Assembly (NCBI RefSeq): GCF_003309065.1
Contig: NZ_POAF01000003.1
Coordinates: 434,001 to 498,000 of the forward strand
Source of the DNA: Glutamicibacter soli
GTDB taxonomy: Bacteria; Actinomycetota; Actinomycetes; Actinomycetales; Micrococcaceae
Length of the DNA stretch: 64,000 bases
Direction: 5' to 3'
Under the pieces are notes generated by a model. That model searched no databases and had not been told where the DNA came from. It worked only from the letters and a program-made list of their open reading frames with translations. Shown here in pieces: positions 27,505-36,259 of the stretch. The stretch's first letter is position 1, and the number at the start of each line of letters is the position of its first letter. A program made the translations under genes and the position numbers.

Positions 27505-28317
27505 TTAGTCTCGTTCTCCGCTTAGGTTGCCAAGCACCCGATAACGACGCACGAACTCATAACTCTGGTACATCCGGCTGGGGAGAGCGTAAACGAGCAT
27601 CGCAGCAATGAGGAAAACGATTGCCTTGTCCCCTGGGTCGGATATCAACGCTTGTTTGGTGACCGCGGACAGCAGCGAGTCGCCCATGGAGCGGAATGCC
27701 GCCACTACCGCTCCGGTTCCGACCCCAGAAGTCCCACCGAAGACGAATGCCGCTACCGGTGCAGAAATCGTTCCAACGAGAACACCGGAAACAAGACCAG
27801 CGATGGGAGCCAGATACACACGTCGGACAGCACCGAAGCGAGCTGCCGTGCCTGCAAGGAAGCCAATAAGCGCCGCTCCGGCGGCGAACGGGAGTACTGT
27901 CGGGGCGAACAGGGACCAGATCAGGGTTCCCAAGACTCCTGTTGCCGCACCGGCACGACGGCCTGCGAGGAATCCGACCAGCACCGTGCCGATAGAGTCC
28001 AGATACAGGGGCACCATCACCGAGCCGACGAACTGCCCCAAGAGGATATTCAGACCGAGCGCCACGGGAATCAAGGTCAATGTCGACACTGGCAGGTCCC
28101 GAAGGACAGCAGCCAGGAGCAACAAGGCAGACAGCAGATAGGCCGCGAATGTTGCCAGTGCGACTCCTTGGCCCAGCCCCCCGGTGAGATCTGTCGGTTG
28201 GGTAATCACGAGGACCGTATAGGTCGTCATGAGCAGAAGCGTGCCCGCAACCGCCAAGAGGTTACGACGGAGCTTGCTGCCGGTCGATTCGTCGGCAAGG
28301 AGCAAATTGGGTGACAT
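27505..28317 (-). CDS. ECF transporter substrate-binding (S) component, substrate unknown
   Basis: A 270-residue protein with about eight hydrophobic stretches. PLYLDSIGTVLVGFLAGRR, the glycine-rich GVGTGAVVAAFRSMGD region and the charged C-terminus fit ECF S components of the larger type rather than the 200-residue YkoE class. GAGGA 11 bases before the ATG is the ribosome site. It is the first gene of the ECF trio and follows a nucleoside hydrolase gene on the same strand, so a nucleoside or base-derived substrate is the best guess (inference from context). The 130-nt leader before it can fold into a multibranched structure that involves the ribosome-site region. Confidence 0.78.
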   Translation of the reverse strand: MSPNLLLADESTGSKLRRNLLAVAGTLLLMTTYTVLVITQPTDLTGGLGQGVALATFAAYLLSALLLLAAVLRDLPVSTLTLIPVALGLNILLGQFVGSVMVPLYLDSIGTVLVGFLAGRRAGAATGVLGTLIWSLFAPTVLPFAAGAALIGFLAGTAARFGAVRRVYLAPIAGLVSGVLVGTISAPVAAFVFGGTSGVGTGAVVAAFRSMGDSLLSAVTKQALISDPGDKAIVFLIAAMLVYALPSRMYQSYEFVRRYRVLGNLSGERD

Positions 28318-28320
28318 GGT

Positions 28321-28452
28321 GAAGAGAATCCTCAGATACAGTGCATGGATCGCGTCCCGCAGATACTGCTGGACGCCCGATTACCGGACCTATGTCACCT
28401 TGGCCCGGTTCATGAGTTTAGCTCACGAAGTGTCTTCTCGAAGATTCTCTTT
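28321..28452 (-). promoter_or_regulatory. Structured intercistronic leader, riboswitch candidate
   Basis: On the - strand, bases 28451-28443 pair with 28330-28322 (GAGAATC/GATTCTC core, 9 contiguous pairs), closing about 112 nt. Inside lie three hairpins: 28425-28422 with 28416-28413, 28409-28405 with 28387-28383 (ACCGG/CCGGT), and 28376-28371 with 28357-28352 (GGACGC/GCGTCC). The 3' strand of the closing helix abuts the GAGGA ribosome site of the S-component gene. A closed multibranch of this size just before an importer gene looks like a riboswitch or another translational switch. I recognise no known class. Confidence 0.45.
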
Positions 28453-29524
28453 ACATTCGGCGGGCCAAATCGGCCAGCTTCTCGCGCAACTCGTCGAACC
28501 CCCGTGCCGGATTATTTTCCGTGACCACCTTCGCGTTTGCAGGTTTTCCCCACAGTCCGCGGAAGTCAGCGACCGTTGTTCCAAAAAGTAACGTGGACTC
28601 GGTTTCCACATCCAACGTCGCAAGCTTGGTTTGATACTCCAACGTACCTGCGGCAACACCTGCTGCGAAGTAATCGTGAACGTGGGCGATGTAGCCTTGG
28701 TCGTAGTTTCTATGAAACTCGAAATAGAATCGCAAAGCATCGGAGACATACCGGAGCAACAGGTTTTCCGCTTTACTCCGGGTACCCTCTGGATCTGTTT
28801 CCCGAACATGTTCTTCGTCAAGCTCGGCGGTCATGGCCAAGTCATTGACAAATCCCGGTCGCATCTCAAATCGCTCGGTTGTTTCCAATGCACACACAAT
28901 CGGCAGCTGTTCTTCGGGAAGCCCCGCCTCCGCCGCTGCGGTGTAGGCTGCAAAAACTTCCTTCGCGGCATGCGGGTCCACATGCGTATTCCATTCGGCG
29001 GTTGGGGTTGTATTTCCTTGGTAGTAGAACGCCCCACCCATGATCACGACCTTGCGTAGCAACCATGGCAAGCGAGGTTCTCGACGCAGCGCCAAGGCGA
29101 AATTAGTCAATGGTGCGCACAACAGCACCGTGAGTTCGCCAGGGTTCGCCCGGGCAGCGTCGTTCCAGAAGTCCACAGCGTCTCGGTCTTCGCCTTCCCT
29201 CGCTCCGGCGTCTGGCAACGTCGCATAACCGACGCCCTGGAGCCCATGGGTCTCCTCCGTGGTGACTAGCGGAATTTCCAAAGGCTTCCGCGCGCCGATC
29301 AGCACCGGCACTTCCGGATTGCCACAGAGGGTCAGCAGTGCACGATTGTTGGCAGCAACTTGGTCAGCGTTCACATTGCCCGGGGTGCTGGTGACCGCAA
29401 CAATGTCCACGTGGTCACAGGCGCAAAGGTACGCCAGCGCCAACGCATCATCGATTCCCGTGTCATTGTCGATTAACAGGCGGATCTGTTTTTGATTTTG
29501 AGTCCTATTTTGCATCAGAGTCAC
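28451..29524 (-). CDS. Nucleoside hydrolase (IUNH family)
   Basis: A 357-residue inosine-uridine-preferring nucleoside hydrolase. The calcium-binding motif DNDTGIDDALAL starts at residue 19. VVIMGGAF and AEWNTHVDPHAA are the other family blocks, and HVHDYFAAG supplies the C-terminal His-Asp. It splits ribonucleosides into base and ribose in the cytosol, for salvage or catabolism. The start is GTG 29524 or ATG 29515; neither has a strong ribosome site. It heads a probable operon with the ECF genes and is divergent from the M14 carboxypeptidase gene. Confidence 0.9.
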   Translation of the reverse strand: MTLMQNRTQNQKQIRLLIDNDTGIDDALALAYLCACDHVDIVAVTSTPGNVNADQVAANNRALLTLCGNPEVPVLIGARKPLEIPLVTTEETHGLQGVGYATLPDAGAREGEDRDAVDFWNDAARANPGELTVLLCAPLTNFALALRREPRLPWLLRKVVIMGGAFYYQGNTTPTAEWNTHVDPHAAKEVFAAYTAAAEAGLPEEQLPIVCALETTERFEMRPGFVNDLAMTAELDEEHVRETDPEGTRSKAENLLLRYVSDALRFYFEFHRNYDQGYIAHVHDYFAAGVAAGTLEYQTKLATLDVETESTLLFGTTVADFRGLWGKPANAKVVTENNPARGFDELREKLADLARRM

Positions 29525-29759
29525 CCTACGTCATGTTTGAGCGCTTCGGTCCTATATCTGTTCAACAGTCAATAGCGCCCCGAGCCGTCAGGTTTCTTCA
29601 GCTAGAAGGAGGTCTTGCGCCCCCTCACCTGGGGTTCTAGAGACGAATGATTCGTGAAACATACGCGACATTGGTTGCCACAATGACGGAGTCATGATTG
29701 AGTGATCTACATCACGTATGCGATGGGGATCTGCAGCGCCATAATCAGAAAGCGATTTC

Positions 29760-30836
29760 ATGACTACAAAGCACACAGGCTCAACCAACCCCCTGCTCAA
29801 AAAGCTCACCTGCGGTGCCGCAGCAGCAGCATTGCTGGTCGGAGTCTCAGGTACGCCTGCATCAGCCACGGGCAACGGACCGGACTATGGTGGCAACGAA
29901 ACCATCAATACTTCCATTCTGCACACCTATGACTCGATGGTGGCGGAGCTCCGCAAACAGGATGCCAAGCAACCGGCCCTGGAGTTGGAGGTAATCGGCC
30001 AATCGGTCAAGGGCCGCGATTTGTTCGTAGCCAAATACCTCTCCAATCCTGCCAATCCGACCGTTTTGTTCCTGACTCAGCAGCACGGCAACGAGCAGCT
30101 GACCACGGAAGGTGCTTTGGAAGTCATCAAGCATTTGGGCACCGGTCGGATGAAGAACACGCTGAAGAACATTAACATCCTCATCGTTCCGATGCTCAAT
30201 CCCGACGGAGCCATGGGTGACGTGAATTTTGATCTCAGCGATTACATCGCCTCAGGCGGCCGTCATTTGACTCGCTACAATGCGAACAATATCGATATCA
30301 ACCGCGACCACGTTGCGAAGACCCAGCCTGAGATCAAAGCCCTACACAACAACGTACTCTCGACCTACGACGTCGACTACATGATCGATTTGCATCACCA
30401 GGGCACTCGCTCGGCAGTGGATGGAAAACTGGTTTCCGGGTCGATCCTCTACCCCACCACTCCGGACGTGAAGCCCGAGGTACTAGAAGGGTCCAAACGT
30501 TTGGGCTCCATTGTCTACCAGAATGTTGATGCCACCGGATGGGGCCATTTGGGTAAGTACGTCGGCGGAACAGCCAACACCATCGCCCGCAACGGAATTG
30601 CTGCTGAGTACGATATCTCAACCCTGCTCTTTGAAATGCGGGGAATGAGCGATCACTTTAATCCGGGATCCGTCCTAGGACAGAAATCCAATGGCTACCT
30701 CCGCCAACAAACCATCCTGACATTGGAAAGCGTCATTAAGGCAATCTCCGATGGCTCGGTGGATACCGCCGACACGTCATTTTGGGATTCCCTGCCTGAA
30801 CAGGAATACCTGCCCGGCAAGGCAAATGATGAATAA
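29760..30836 (+). CDS. Secreted M14-family zinc carboxypeptidase
   Basis: A 358-residue exported peptidase. Residues 1-36 are a signal peptide: basic start, hydrophobic AAAAALLVGVSG, cleavage after ASA. Zinc ligands are His109 and Glu112 in QHGNE and a His in DLHHQ (211-214); the arginine pair NRDH (181-184) holds the substrate carboxylate, and Glu292 in LLFEMRG is the general base. It removes C-terminal residues from peptides, or acts on cell-wall peptides, outside the cell. The context with a nucleoside hydrolase and importer suggests nutrient scavenging. A frameshifted copy of its last 70 codons lies 6 kb away at 23537-23762. A terminator follows. Confidence 0.88.
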   Translation: MTTKHTGSTNPLLKKLTCGAAAAALLVGVSGTPASATGNGPDYGGNETINTSILHTYDSMVAELRKQDAKQPALELEVIGQSVKGRDLFVAKYLSNPANPTVLFLTQQHGNEQLTTEGALEVIKHLGTGRMKNTLKNINILIVPMLNPDGAMGDVNFDLSDYIASGGRHLTRYNANNIDINRDHVAKTQPEIKALHNNVLSTYDVDYMIDLHHQGTRSAVDGKLVSGSILYPTTPDVKPEVLEGSKRLGSIVYQNVDATGWGHLGKYVGGTANTIARNGIAAEYDISTLLFEMRGMSDHFNPGSVLGQKSNGYLRQQTILTLESVIKAISDGSVDTADTSFWDSLPEQEYLPGKANDE

Positions 30837-30859
30837 ATCTTAACCAGTACCATCAGGCA

Positions 30860-30903
30860 TCAGGCGGTGGCGCATCGGTTTTTACCGGTTCACCACCGCC
30901 TGA
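30860..30903 (+). terminator. Terminator after the M14 gene
   Basis: TCAGGCGGTGG (30860-30870) pairs perfectly with CCACCGCCTGA (30893-30903); inside is a second small hairpin CGGT-TTTT-ACCG (30876-30887). CTTTATA follows. It lies 23 nt after the stop codon. Confidence 0.8.
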
Positions 30904-31721
30904 CTTTATAGGTATGGATCCGCCCGGGTGAATTACTCAATATCCCAACTGATCGTTACATGAAAGGTGAAAGAGCACTTGGTCATCCCGTGCCCGTCTG
31001 CGTAGCAATCTATATGTACAGAAATTTACGCGCAATAGTTGTCGTTCTCGATCCAGCTCCTTTGCCACTTATACCGGGTAGGCACAGATATCGGCACCTG
31101 CCGCGGTTCGCAGAATAATTGCTCTGGCAGCAAGATGTCTAGATTCTTCGACGGTCCCTAGTTACTAAAAATCGGCGCGCCCACAAACGGCACTTCCTCC
31201 CCATGGAAACTTTGCCAACGGTGCTTTAGTTGGGATGCTTGGCTGGTAATTAAGCTCTCCGGGATGGAGGATAGCTCGGTTTTCAAAGAATCGTGGCCAT
31301 TCCTCGCACGAAGCGAGTCGCCCATCTTCGCGCCTCAGAAATCGAAAAAATAGCCACATTTCTAATATTTCACTTACCGAGAATTTAGTTATACTAAACA
31401 CCTAAAATCGTGAATCTTGTTATTCAAGATAATTTCCGAAAATGCCCTCCCCACTTCATCGAGTGGCTGCCAACCTTCAGTTGACCCGAATAGAGCCATG
31501 TCACCGGCGCCGTGATTTCCCTACTTGACTTGTGACTATATGGCAAAATCTAAGAATCGACGCCCTGGATGGAATGCAATAAAAACACCAATGGAACCGG
31601 CAACCTTGAGATTTGAATTAATCATTTACCTGAGCGCAAGCAGCGGGTAATCTATGTCACACAGAACCTGCGTCCCGCAGCTTCATCCAGTTTTTATGAT
31701 CATTCTCGATAGCAGAGGAAT
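30904..31721. other. AT-rich gap without a convincing gene
   Basis: About 820 bp with clearly lower GC than its flanks, mainly from 31340 to 31720. A - strand ORF at 31165-31401 (78 codons) has no recognisable domain and no good ribosome site. The AT-rich end probably holds the promoter of the 31722 gene. The remainder shows nothing I can support and may be remnant foreign DNA. Confidence 0.4.
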
Positions 31722-31988
31722 GTGGTTAGAGTGGACAATTTTAATACGAATAAAGATTTGCCAGTGGAGGATCTGCAGATTGCCGATTGGTCGGATCTCG
31801 GCCAACAATTGTGGTCCTACCTGACCGGGCGTGGTGCAGCTGTGAACTACACACTTGTGGACATGATGGTTGAAGTACCGAGGGACATCGGTCCAGATGC
31901 ACCCCGGGCTACATGGAAGTTCAACGGCACCCTGAGGGTCACTACGAGCGATGACCACTCACTGGGTTCAGATCAGTACCGCGAGTGA
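31722..31988 (+). CDS. Small conserved-looking protein upstream of the FHA gene
   Basis: Eighty-eight codons from GTG 31722, or 85 from GTG 31731, which has better spacing to GAGGAA (31715-31720). The protein has DLGQQLWSYLTGRGAAVNY and FNGTLRVTTSD, a compact alpha/beta look with no catalytic motif. It ends in TGA just 12 nt before the ATG of the FHA-domain gene and in the same reading frame, so the two could be one broken gene; but the second start begins a new beta-rich domain, and two small coupled genes are also plausible. Function unknown. Confidence 0.55.
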   Translation: MVRVDNFNTNKDLPVEDLQIADWSDLGQQLWSYLTGRGAAVNYTLVDMMVEVPRDIGPDAPRATWKFNGTLRVTTSDDHSLGSDQYRE

Positions 31989-32000
31989 ACGGGCAGCCTG

Positions 32001-32864
32001 ATGCGCTTCGACATTGACCTGAATTTCACGGTCGACCAGCCACTCGAGGGCACTGATGACTCAGAACTAGTACATGGAACTGTCACGGCCGAAGGCCGGA
32101 CCATCCATATCCAAACCGATTCAGACTCAATATTCCGAGTCTCTAGAGGTGCCAGCCGCCCTGCCCTAGACCAGCTTGCGCATCGCCTCAAGAGCTCTGG
32201 AATCCAGATTGTGATTGATGGGCCGAAGGGGAATATCGTCACGCTCGGTGACGTCAAGCCCAATTTGTCTGGTCGACTCGCGATGAAATCGAACGCCGTA
32301 CGGATTGGTTCGTTGAAAAACGTCAAAGGGCTGCTGCAGAAGGATCGAAGGAATGGAAGTCTGGGCATTCCGAGCACCCTGTTTCCGCTGTTTCCCACCT
32401 TCCAGAGGAACCAGCGCATGCGGCCTACCACCACGCATTATGCCGATCGTGGCGGCAGGCCGAGGCTCATCTTCGTCAAGGACAGCGAGTCGTGGGATGG
32501 GAAGGCGCCGAAAGTGCTCAACCTCGTTGACGACGTCGTGGTTATTGGCAGTGCCCAGGATAGCGGACTGATATTAGAAGGCCTGGAACCTGTCCATGCA
32601 CGAATCGTCAGGGACGACCTCGACGAATACGTCCTCCAAGCAGTCCATAGGGTTGGGGGAAGCGCAGGGTTGAATGCTGGTCAAGAGTACGTCCTGCGAA
32701 GCGGGGCGAGAATCGAGCTTGGAGGCTGGCGGCTGGTTTTTTACCGGGAAGAGTACGCCGATCACGGACGGCCTTATGGCGGGCGCAATGGCGGAGAACT
32801 GGCCTACCAGAGGCCTCAAGTGAATCCGCGTACCGGGATTATCGAGCGCGATTCCACCGATTAG
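32001..32864 (+). CDS. FHA-domain protein
   Basis: A 287-residue cytoplasmic protein. The first about 110 residues are a beta-rich domain of unknown type (MRFDIDLNF...). Residues 180-260 form a forkhead-associated fold: VVVIGSAQDSGLILEGLEPVHARIV carries the Gly-Ser and the His of the phosphothreonine pocket, although the usual Arg of strand 3 is replaced in GSAQ, and the later RIELGGWRLVFYREE closes the beta sandwich. FHA domains bind phosphothreonine and usually serve Ser/Thr kinase signalling. The ATG lacks a strong ribosome site and probably depends on the gene just upstream. The missing Arg leaves phosphopeptide binding in doubt. Confidence 0.7.
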   Translation: MRFDIDLNFTVDQPLEGTDDSELVHGTVTAEGRTIHIQTDSDSIFRVSRGASRPALDQLAHRLKSSGIQIVIDGPKGNIVTLGDVKPNLSGRLAMKSNAVRIGSLKNVKGLLQKDRRNGSLGIPSTLFPLFPTFQRNQRMRPTTTHYADRGGRPRLIFVKDSESWDGKAPKVLNLVDDVVVIGSAQDSGLILEGLEPVHARIVRDDLDEYVLQAVHRVGGSAGLNAGQEYVLRSGARIELGGWRLVFYREEYADHGRPYGGRNGGELAYQRPQVNPRTGIIERDSTD

Positions 32865-33282
32865 TCCGTCGCAGGCTGCCGCAGATTCTGCGTGGTGTAC
32901 GGGAATCAGAAGGGCCCCGGAGGCCAGTCCTCGGCCAATCCGCTGGATCTTGAATGCGCGAATGGAAACCGCGGCGGCCTTCACAGGCGCGCCGCCGCGG
33001 TACTTCAGAGAAGTGATCCATCCGTGAAGCGTTGGATGCCTGCACGTCGGGCCCGGAATCCGCAAACGGGAACGGCGTGAATGGCGTTCGACTCTCTACG
33101 CGTTAGCTAGCTATTGGCGCCAGCCGAACCACTGCTCAAGGTGTCTTCAATGAACAGCTCCTCACAAATGCCAAGGTGCTGGAGTGGAAGTTTCGGAAGG
33201 CCAAGTCGGGAAGCAAGCCTTCAGCACTCGATCAACAGGCGCTAAGGTCCTGTACCGGCACAGCCAGCTGGTGCAGGATGGC
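32865..33282. other. Gap between the FHA gene and fhs
   Basis: About 420 bp between converging genes. No gene is supported; short ORFs on both strands overlap one another and lack start signals. The right end holds the fhs terminator. Confidence 0.4.
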
Positions 33283-33307
33283 AGCCCACCCCTGCACAGG
33301 GTGGGCT
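33283..33307 (-). terminator. Terminator of fhs
   Basis: AGCCCACCC (33283-33291) and GGGTGGGCT (33299-33307) form a perfect 9-bp stem with a 7-nt loop, 14 nt downstream of the fhs stop on the - strand. A short TT follows on the + side. The strong GC stem and position fit a transcript end. Confidence 0.7.
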
Positions 33308-33321
33308 TTGCCAGCATCGGT

Positions 33322-35007
33322 TTAGGACAGGCCGACCGCGTTTCCGTCCTCGTCCACGTCCATGTGCATCGCGGCGGGCACCTTGGGTAGGCCGGGCATG
33401 GTCATGATCGCGCCGGTGATCGCCACGATGAACCCGGCTCCGGTCTTCGGAATAAGGTCGCGCACCAGCAGCGTGAAGCCCTCGGGTGCGCCCAGCAGCG
33501 TTGGGTCATCCGAGAAGGAGTACTGCGTCTTGGCCATGCACACCGGCAGGTTGTCCCAGCCGTTGGCATGGATCTGTTCCAGCACCCGCTTTGCAGCGGG
33601 AGTGTAGTCCACTTCCGCCCCTCCGTAGATCTCCTTCACCACAGTGAGGATCTTCTCCTCCACCGGCTTCTCCAGCTCATACAGCGGGGCGAAGTCGCTC
33701 GGCTCTTCGATGGCGCGCAGCACCGCCGCGGCCAGGTCCCCGGCTCCGGCGCCGCCTTGGCCCCAGACATCCGCCAGGGCACATTCAATGTTGTTTTCCG
33801 CGGCCCACTCGGTGACCACGGCCAGCTCGTCCGCGGTGTCGTCCGTGAACTTGTTGACGGCGATGACCGGATGGATCCCGAACTTCCTGACGTTGGAGGC
33901 GTGCCGGGCCAGGTTCACCATGCCGTCGCGCACCGCCTGCACGTTCTCGCCCTTGAGCTGGTCTTTGGCTACTCCCCCGTGCATTTTCAAGGCGCGGATG
34001 GTCGCCACGATCACCACGGCGGATGGCTCGCACCCGGCGTAGCGGGCCTTGATGTCCATGAATTTCTCCGCGCCCAGGTCCGCGCCGAACCCTGCTTCGG
34101 TGACCACGACGTCCGCCAGCGAGCGGGCGGTGTTGGTGGCGATGGCCGAGTTGCAGCCGTGGGCGATATTGGCGAACGGTCCGCCGTGGATGAACGCCGG
34201 GGTGCCGCCGATGGTCTGCACCAAGTTCGGCTTGATGGCATCCTTGAGCAGCATGGTCATGGCGCCGGCCGCGCCCAGGTCGTCCACGGTCACCGGCTTC
34301 TTCTCATAGGTGTACCCGATGGTCATGCGTCCCAGCCGGGTGCGCAGGTCTTCCAGCCCAGTGGCCAGGCAGAACACCGCCATGACCTCCGAGGCCACGG
34401 TGATCTCGAATCCTGCCTCGCGCGGAACGCCCTCGGTCGGGCCGCCCAGGCCGATGACGATATTGCGCAGGGCGCGGTCGTTCATGTCGATCACGCGCTT
34501 GAAGGTGATCCTCCGAGGGTCGATCCCCAGGGCGTTGCCGCGGTGCAGGTGGTTGTCGATCAACGCCATCAGCAGGTTATTCGCGCTGGTGATCGCATGG
34601 AAGTCGCCGGTGAAGTGCATATTGATCTCGTCCATCGGCAGCACCTGCGAATACCCGCCGCCGGTGGCACCGCCCTTCATGCCGAAGATCGGACCCAGCG
34701 ATGGCTCGCGCAGCGCAATAAGCGTCTTGGCTCCTGCCAAGGACAAGGCGTCTCCAAGTCCCACCACCACGGTGGACTTTCCCTCGCCGGCCGGGGTCGG
34801 GGAGATTCCGCTGACCAGGACCACCTTGCCGAGCGCGGCATTGCGGGCAGGAAGATGGGATGGGTCGATCTTGGCCTTGTACCTGCCGTAGGACTCGACA
34901 GCTTCTTCCGGGATCCCTGCGGCTTCGGCAATCTGCGCAATTGGCTTGAGCACCGCACGCGAGGCGATGGCAAGATCGCTCATATCGATTTCTGTCGTCT
35001 CTGACAT
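33322..35007 (-). CDS. fhs: Formate-tetrahydrofolate ligase
   Basis: A 561-residue enzyme of full family length. The P-loop [10 protein letters not shown], the [18 protein letters not shown] block, [16 protein letters not shown] and the ATP-binding [18 protein letters not shown] are all present. It makes 10-formyl-tetrahydrofolate from formate, ATP and tetrahydrofolate in the cytosol, feeding purine and formyl-Met synthesis and removing formate. ATG 35007 has only a weak GGAC upstream; ATG 34983 is an alternative. It stands alone, divergent from the LLM oxidoreductase gene. Confidence 0.97.
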   Translation of the reverse strand: MSETTEIDMSDLAIASRAVLKPIAQIAEAAGIPEEAVESYGRYKAKIDPSHLPARNAALGKVVLVSGISPTPAGEGKSTVVVGLGDALSLAGAKTLIALREPSLGPIFGMKGGATGGGYSQVLPMDEINMHFTGDFHAITSANNLLMALIDNHLHRGNALGIDPRRITFKRVIDMNDRALRNIVIGLGGPTEGVPREAGFEITVASEVMAVFCLATGLEDLRTRLGRMTIGYTYEKKPVTVDDLGAAGAMTMLLKDAIKPNLVQTIGGTPAFIHGGPFANIAHGCNSAIATNTARSLADVVVTEAGFGADLGAEKFMDIKARYAGCEPSAVVIVATIRALKMHGGVAKDQLKGENVQAVRDGMVNLARHASNVRKFGIHPVIAVNKFTDDTADELAVVTEWAAENNIECALADVWGQGGAGAGDLAAAVLRAIEEPSDFAPLYELEKPVEEKILTVVKEIYGGAEVDYTPAAKRVLEQIHANGWDNLPVCMAKTQYSFSDDPTLLGAPEGFTLLVRDLIPKTGAGFIVAITGAIMTMPGLPKVPAAMHMDVDEDGNAVGLS

Positions 35008-35274
35008 CGTGTCCAGCCTGTCTGTCTTCCAATAGTCCGGCAGCTGAGGAAGGCCAAGTTCCTTGGGTATCCTCGATTAATCTTCAAGCTATCATCACTG
35101 GGGCTGCAGGTGCTGTCATGGCGTGGTGGCGGGTGCCTGACTGTGGTGTCCCTGCCGTGGATGCGGTGGCAACAGGGAGACACAGGTATGCTCATCCACG
35201 GACCGGGCGGCCGTGCAATGACCCTTAATACGGCTGTCGAATACAACGAAGAAATTGGCAGGACACAGCGCGGT

Positions 35275-36192
35275 ATGAGACTTTCAATCCTCGATCAAGT
35301 TCCGCTCACCGAGCATGCCCCTGATCGCCCTGCCGCGCTGACGAGCGGCTTAGCTCTGGCCCAAGATGCCGATGCGCTGGGATACCACCGCATCTGGTTT
35401 GCCGAGCACCACAATTCCCGCTCATTCGCCAGCGCCGCACCTGAAATGATGACTGCGCTGGCGCTTGAACGTACAAGCAGGATCAGGGTCGGTACCGGTG
35501 CGATCCTCTTGCCGTACTACCCGGCCCAAAAGGTCGCCGAAACGATGGGACTGCTCTCGGCAGTGCATCCGAACAGGGTCGACACCGGCTTGGGACGGGC
35601 GGCGCTGCCAGACCCGAACTATGCCGCAAAGATCGCTGCGCTGGTGCAGGAATTCGGCACGAACCACCCGCAGCCGGACAGCGAACCTGTTGGAGGCGTG
35701 TGGGTGCTGGGAGCCGGCGGCTCGTCCGCACCGCTGCCCGGCACGCTGGGCGCCGGATACGTCCATGGCCATTTCCTGCGTCCTACCGGCGGGGAGGTTG
35801 CTACCCGCGCCTATCAGGAAGCGGCCGCGCAATCCGGACATGCTGCCCACACCGTCCTGGCGGTCCGCTTCGTCACGGCTGAAACAGAGGAACGGGCCCA
35901 GGAACTGGCCGAGGCCCTGCTGCTCTGGCGGGTGCGCAAGGATTTCGGGCACGACGGTCCGATCCCCTCGACCGCCGGCGCCGGGAGCTACCAGTGGAGC
36001 GCCCCGGAACGAGCCCGGGCCCAGGAACGCAGCCAAGCACTGATCGTCGGAACTCCGGACAAGGTTTGCGCCCGGCTTCTGGCCTTGGCCGAATCCCATA
36101 GGGCCGACGAGCTGATGCTCAACACGCTCGTGAGCAACCCGAAAGATCGGCTGAACGCCTACCGGCTGTTGGCAGACCGCCTGATCGGCTGA
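35275..36192 (+). CDS. LLM-class flavin-dependent oxidoreductase, MsnO8-type
   Basis: A 305-residue luciferase-like enzyme. I start it at ATG 35275 (MRLSILDQVPL), which is the conserved N-terminus and has AGGA 11 bases upstream; the frame is open further left but not conserved. YHRIWFAEHHN and RIRVGTGAILLPYYPAQKVAE are the typical MsnO8 blocks, HPNRVDTGLGRAALPD the loop after strand 4, and DELMLNTLV the last strand. Such enzymes use FMNH2 or F420 to oxidise small substrates; the substrate here is unknown. The HD hydrolase gene follows 67 bp later with its own operator. Confidence 0.9.
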   Translation: MRLSILDQVPLTEHAPDRPAALTSGLALAQDADALGYHRIWFAEHHNSRSFASAAPEMMTALALERTSRIRVGTGAILLPYYPAQKVAETMGLLSAVHPNRVDTGLGRAALPDPNYAAKIAALVQEFGTNHPQPDSEPVGGVWVLGAGGSSAPLPGTLGAGYVHGHFLRPTGGEVATRAYQEAAAQSGHAAHTVLAVRFVTAETEERAQELAEALLLWRVRKDFGHDGPIPSTAGAGSYQWSAPERARAQERSQALIVGTPDKVCARLLALAESHRADELMLNTLVSNPKDRLNAYRLLADRLIG

Positions 36193-36210
36193 AACGCCTT
36201 GCATCGGGCA

Positions 36211-36237
36211 TCCACTGGATGGAAGGATATTCTTCCC
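36211..36237 (+). promoter_or_regulatory. cre-type operator before the HD gene
   Basis: TCCACTGGATGGAAG (36211-36225), six bases GATATT, then CTTCCC (36232-36237). GGAAG-N6-CTTCC is an inverted repeat, and TCCA...TGGA another. The first 15 bases are identical to those at 38502-38516 upstream of creJ, and both are followed at the same distance by CTTCCC. It sits 23 bp before the start of the HD gene, where a -10 box (TATTCT) overlaps it. Likely site of the IclR regulator (inference). Confidence 0.7.
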
Positions 36238-36259
36238 CCTCACGGTTTCTGCTGGCACG

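Noticed and set aside
31165-31401. 78-codon - strand ORF in the AT-rich gap
   Set aside because: No ribosome site, no domain, and atypical codon use.
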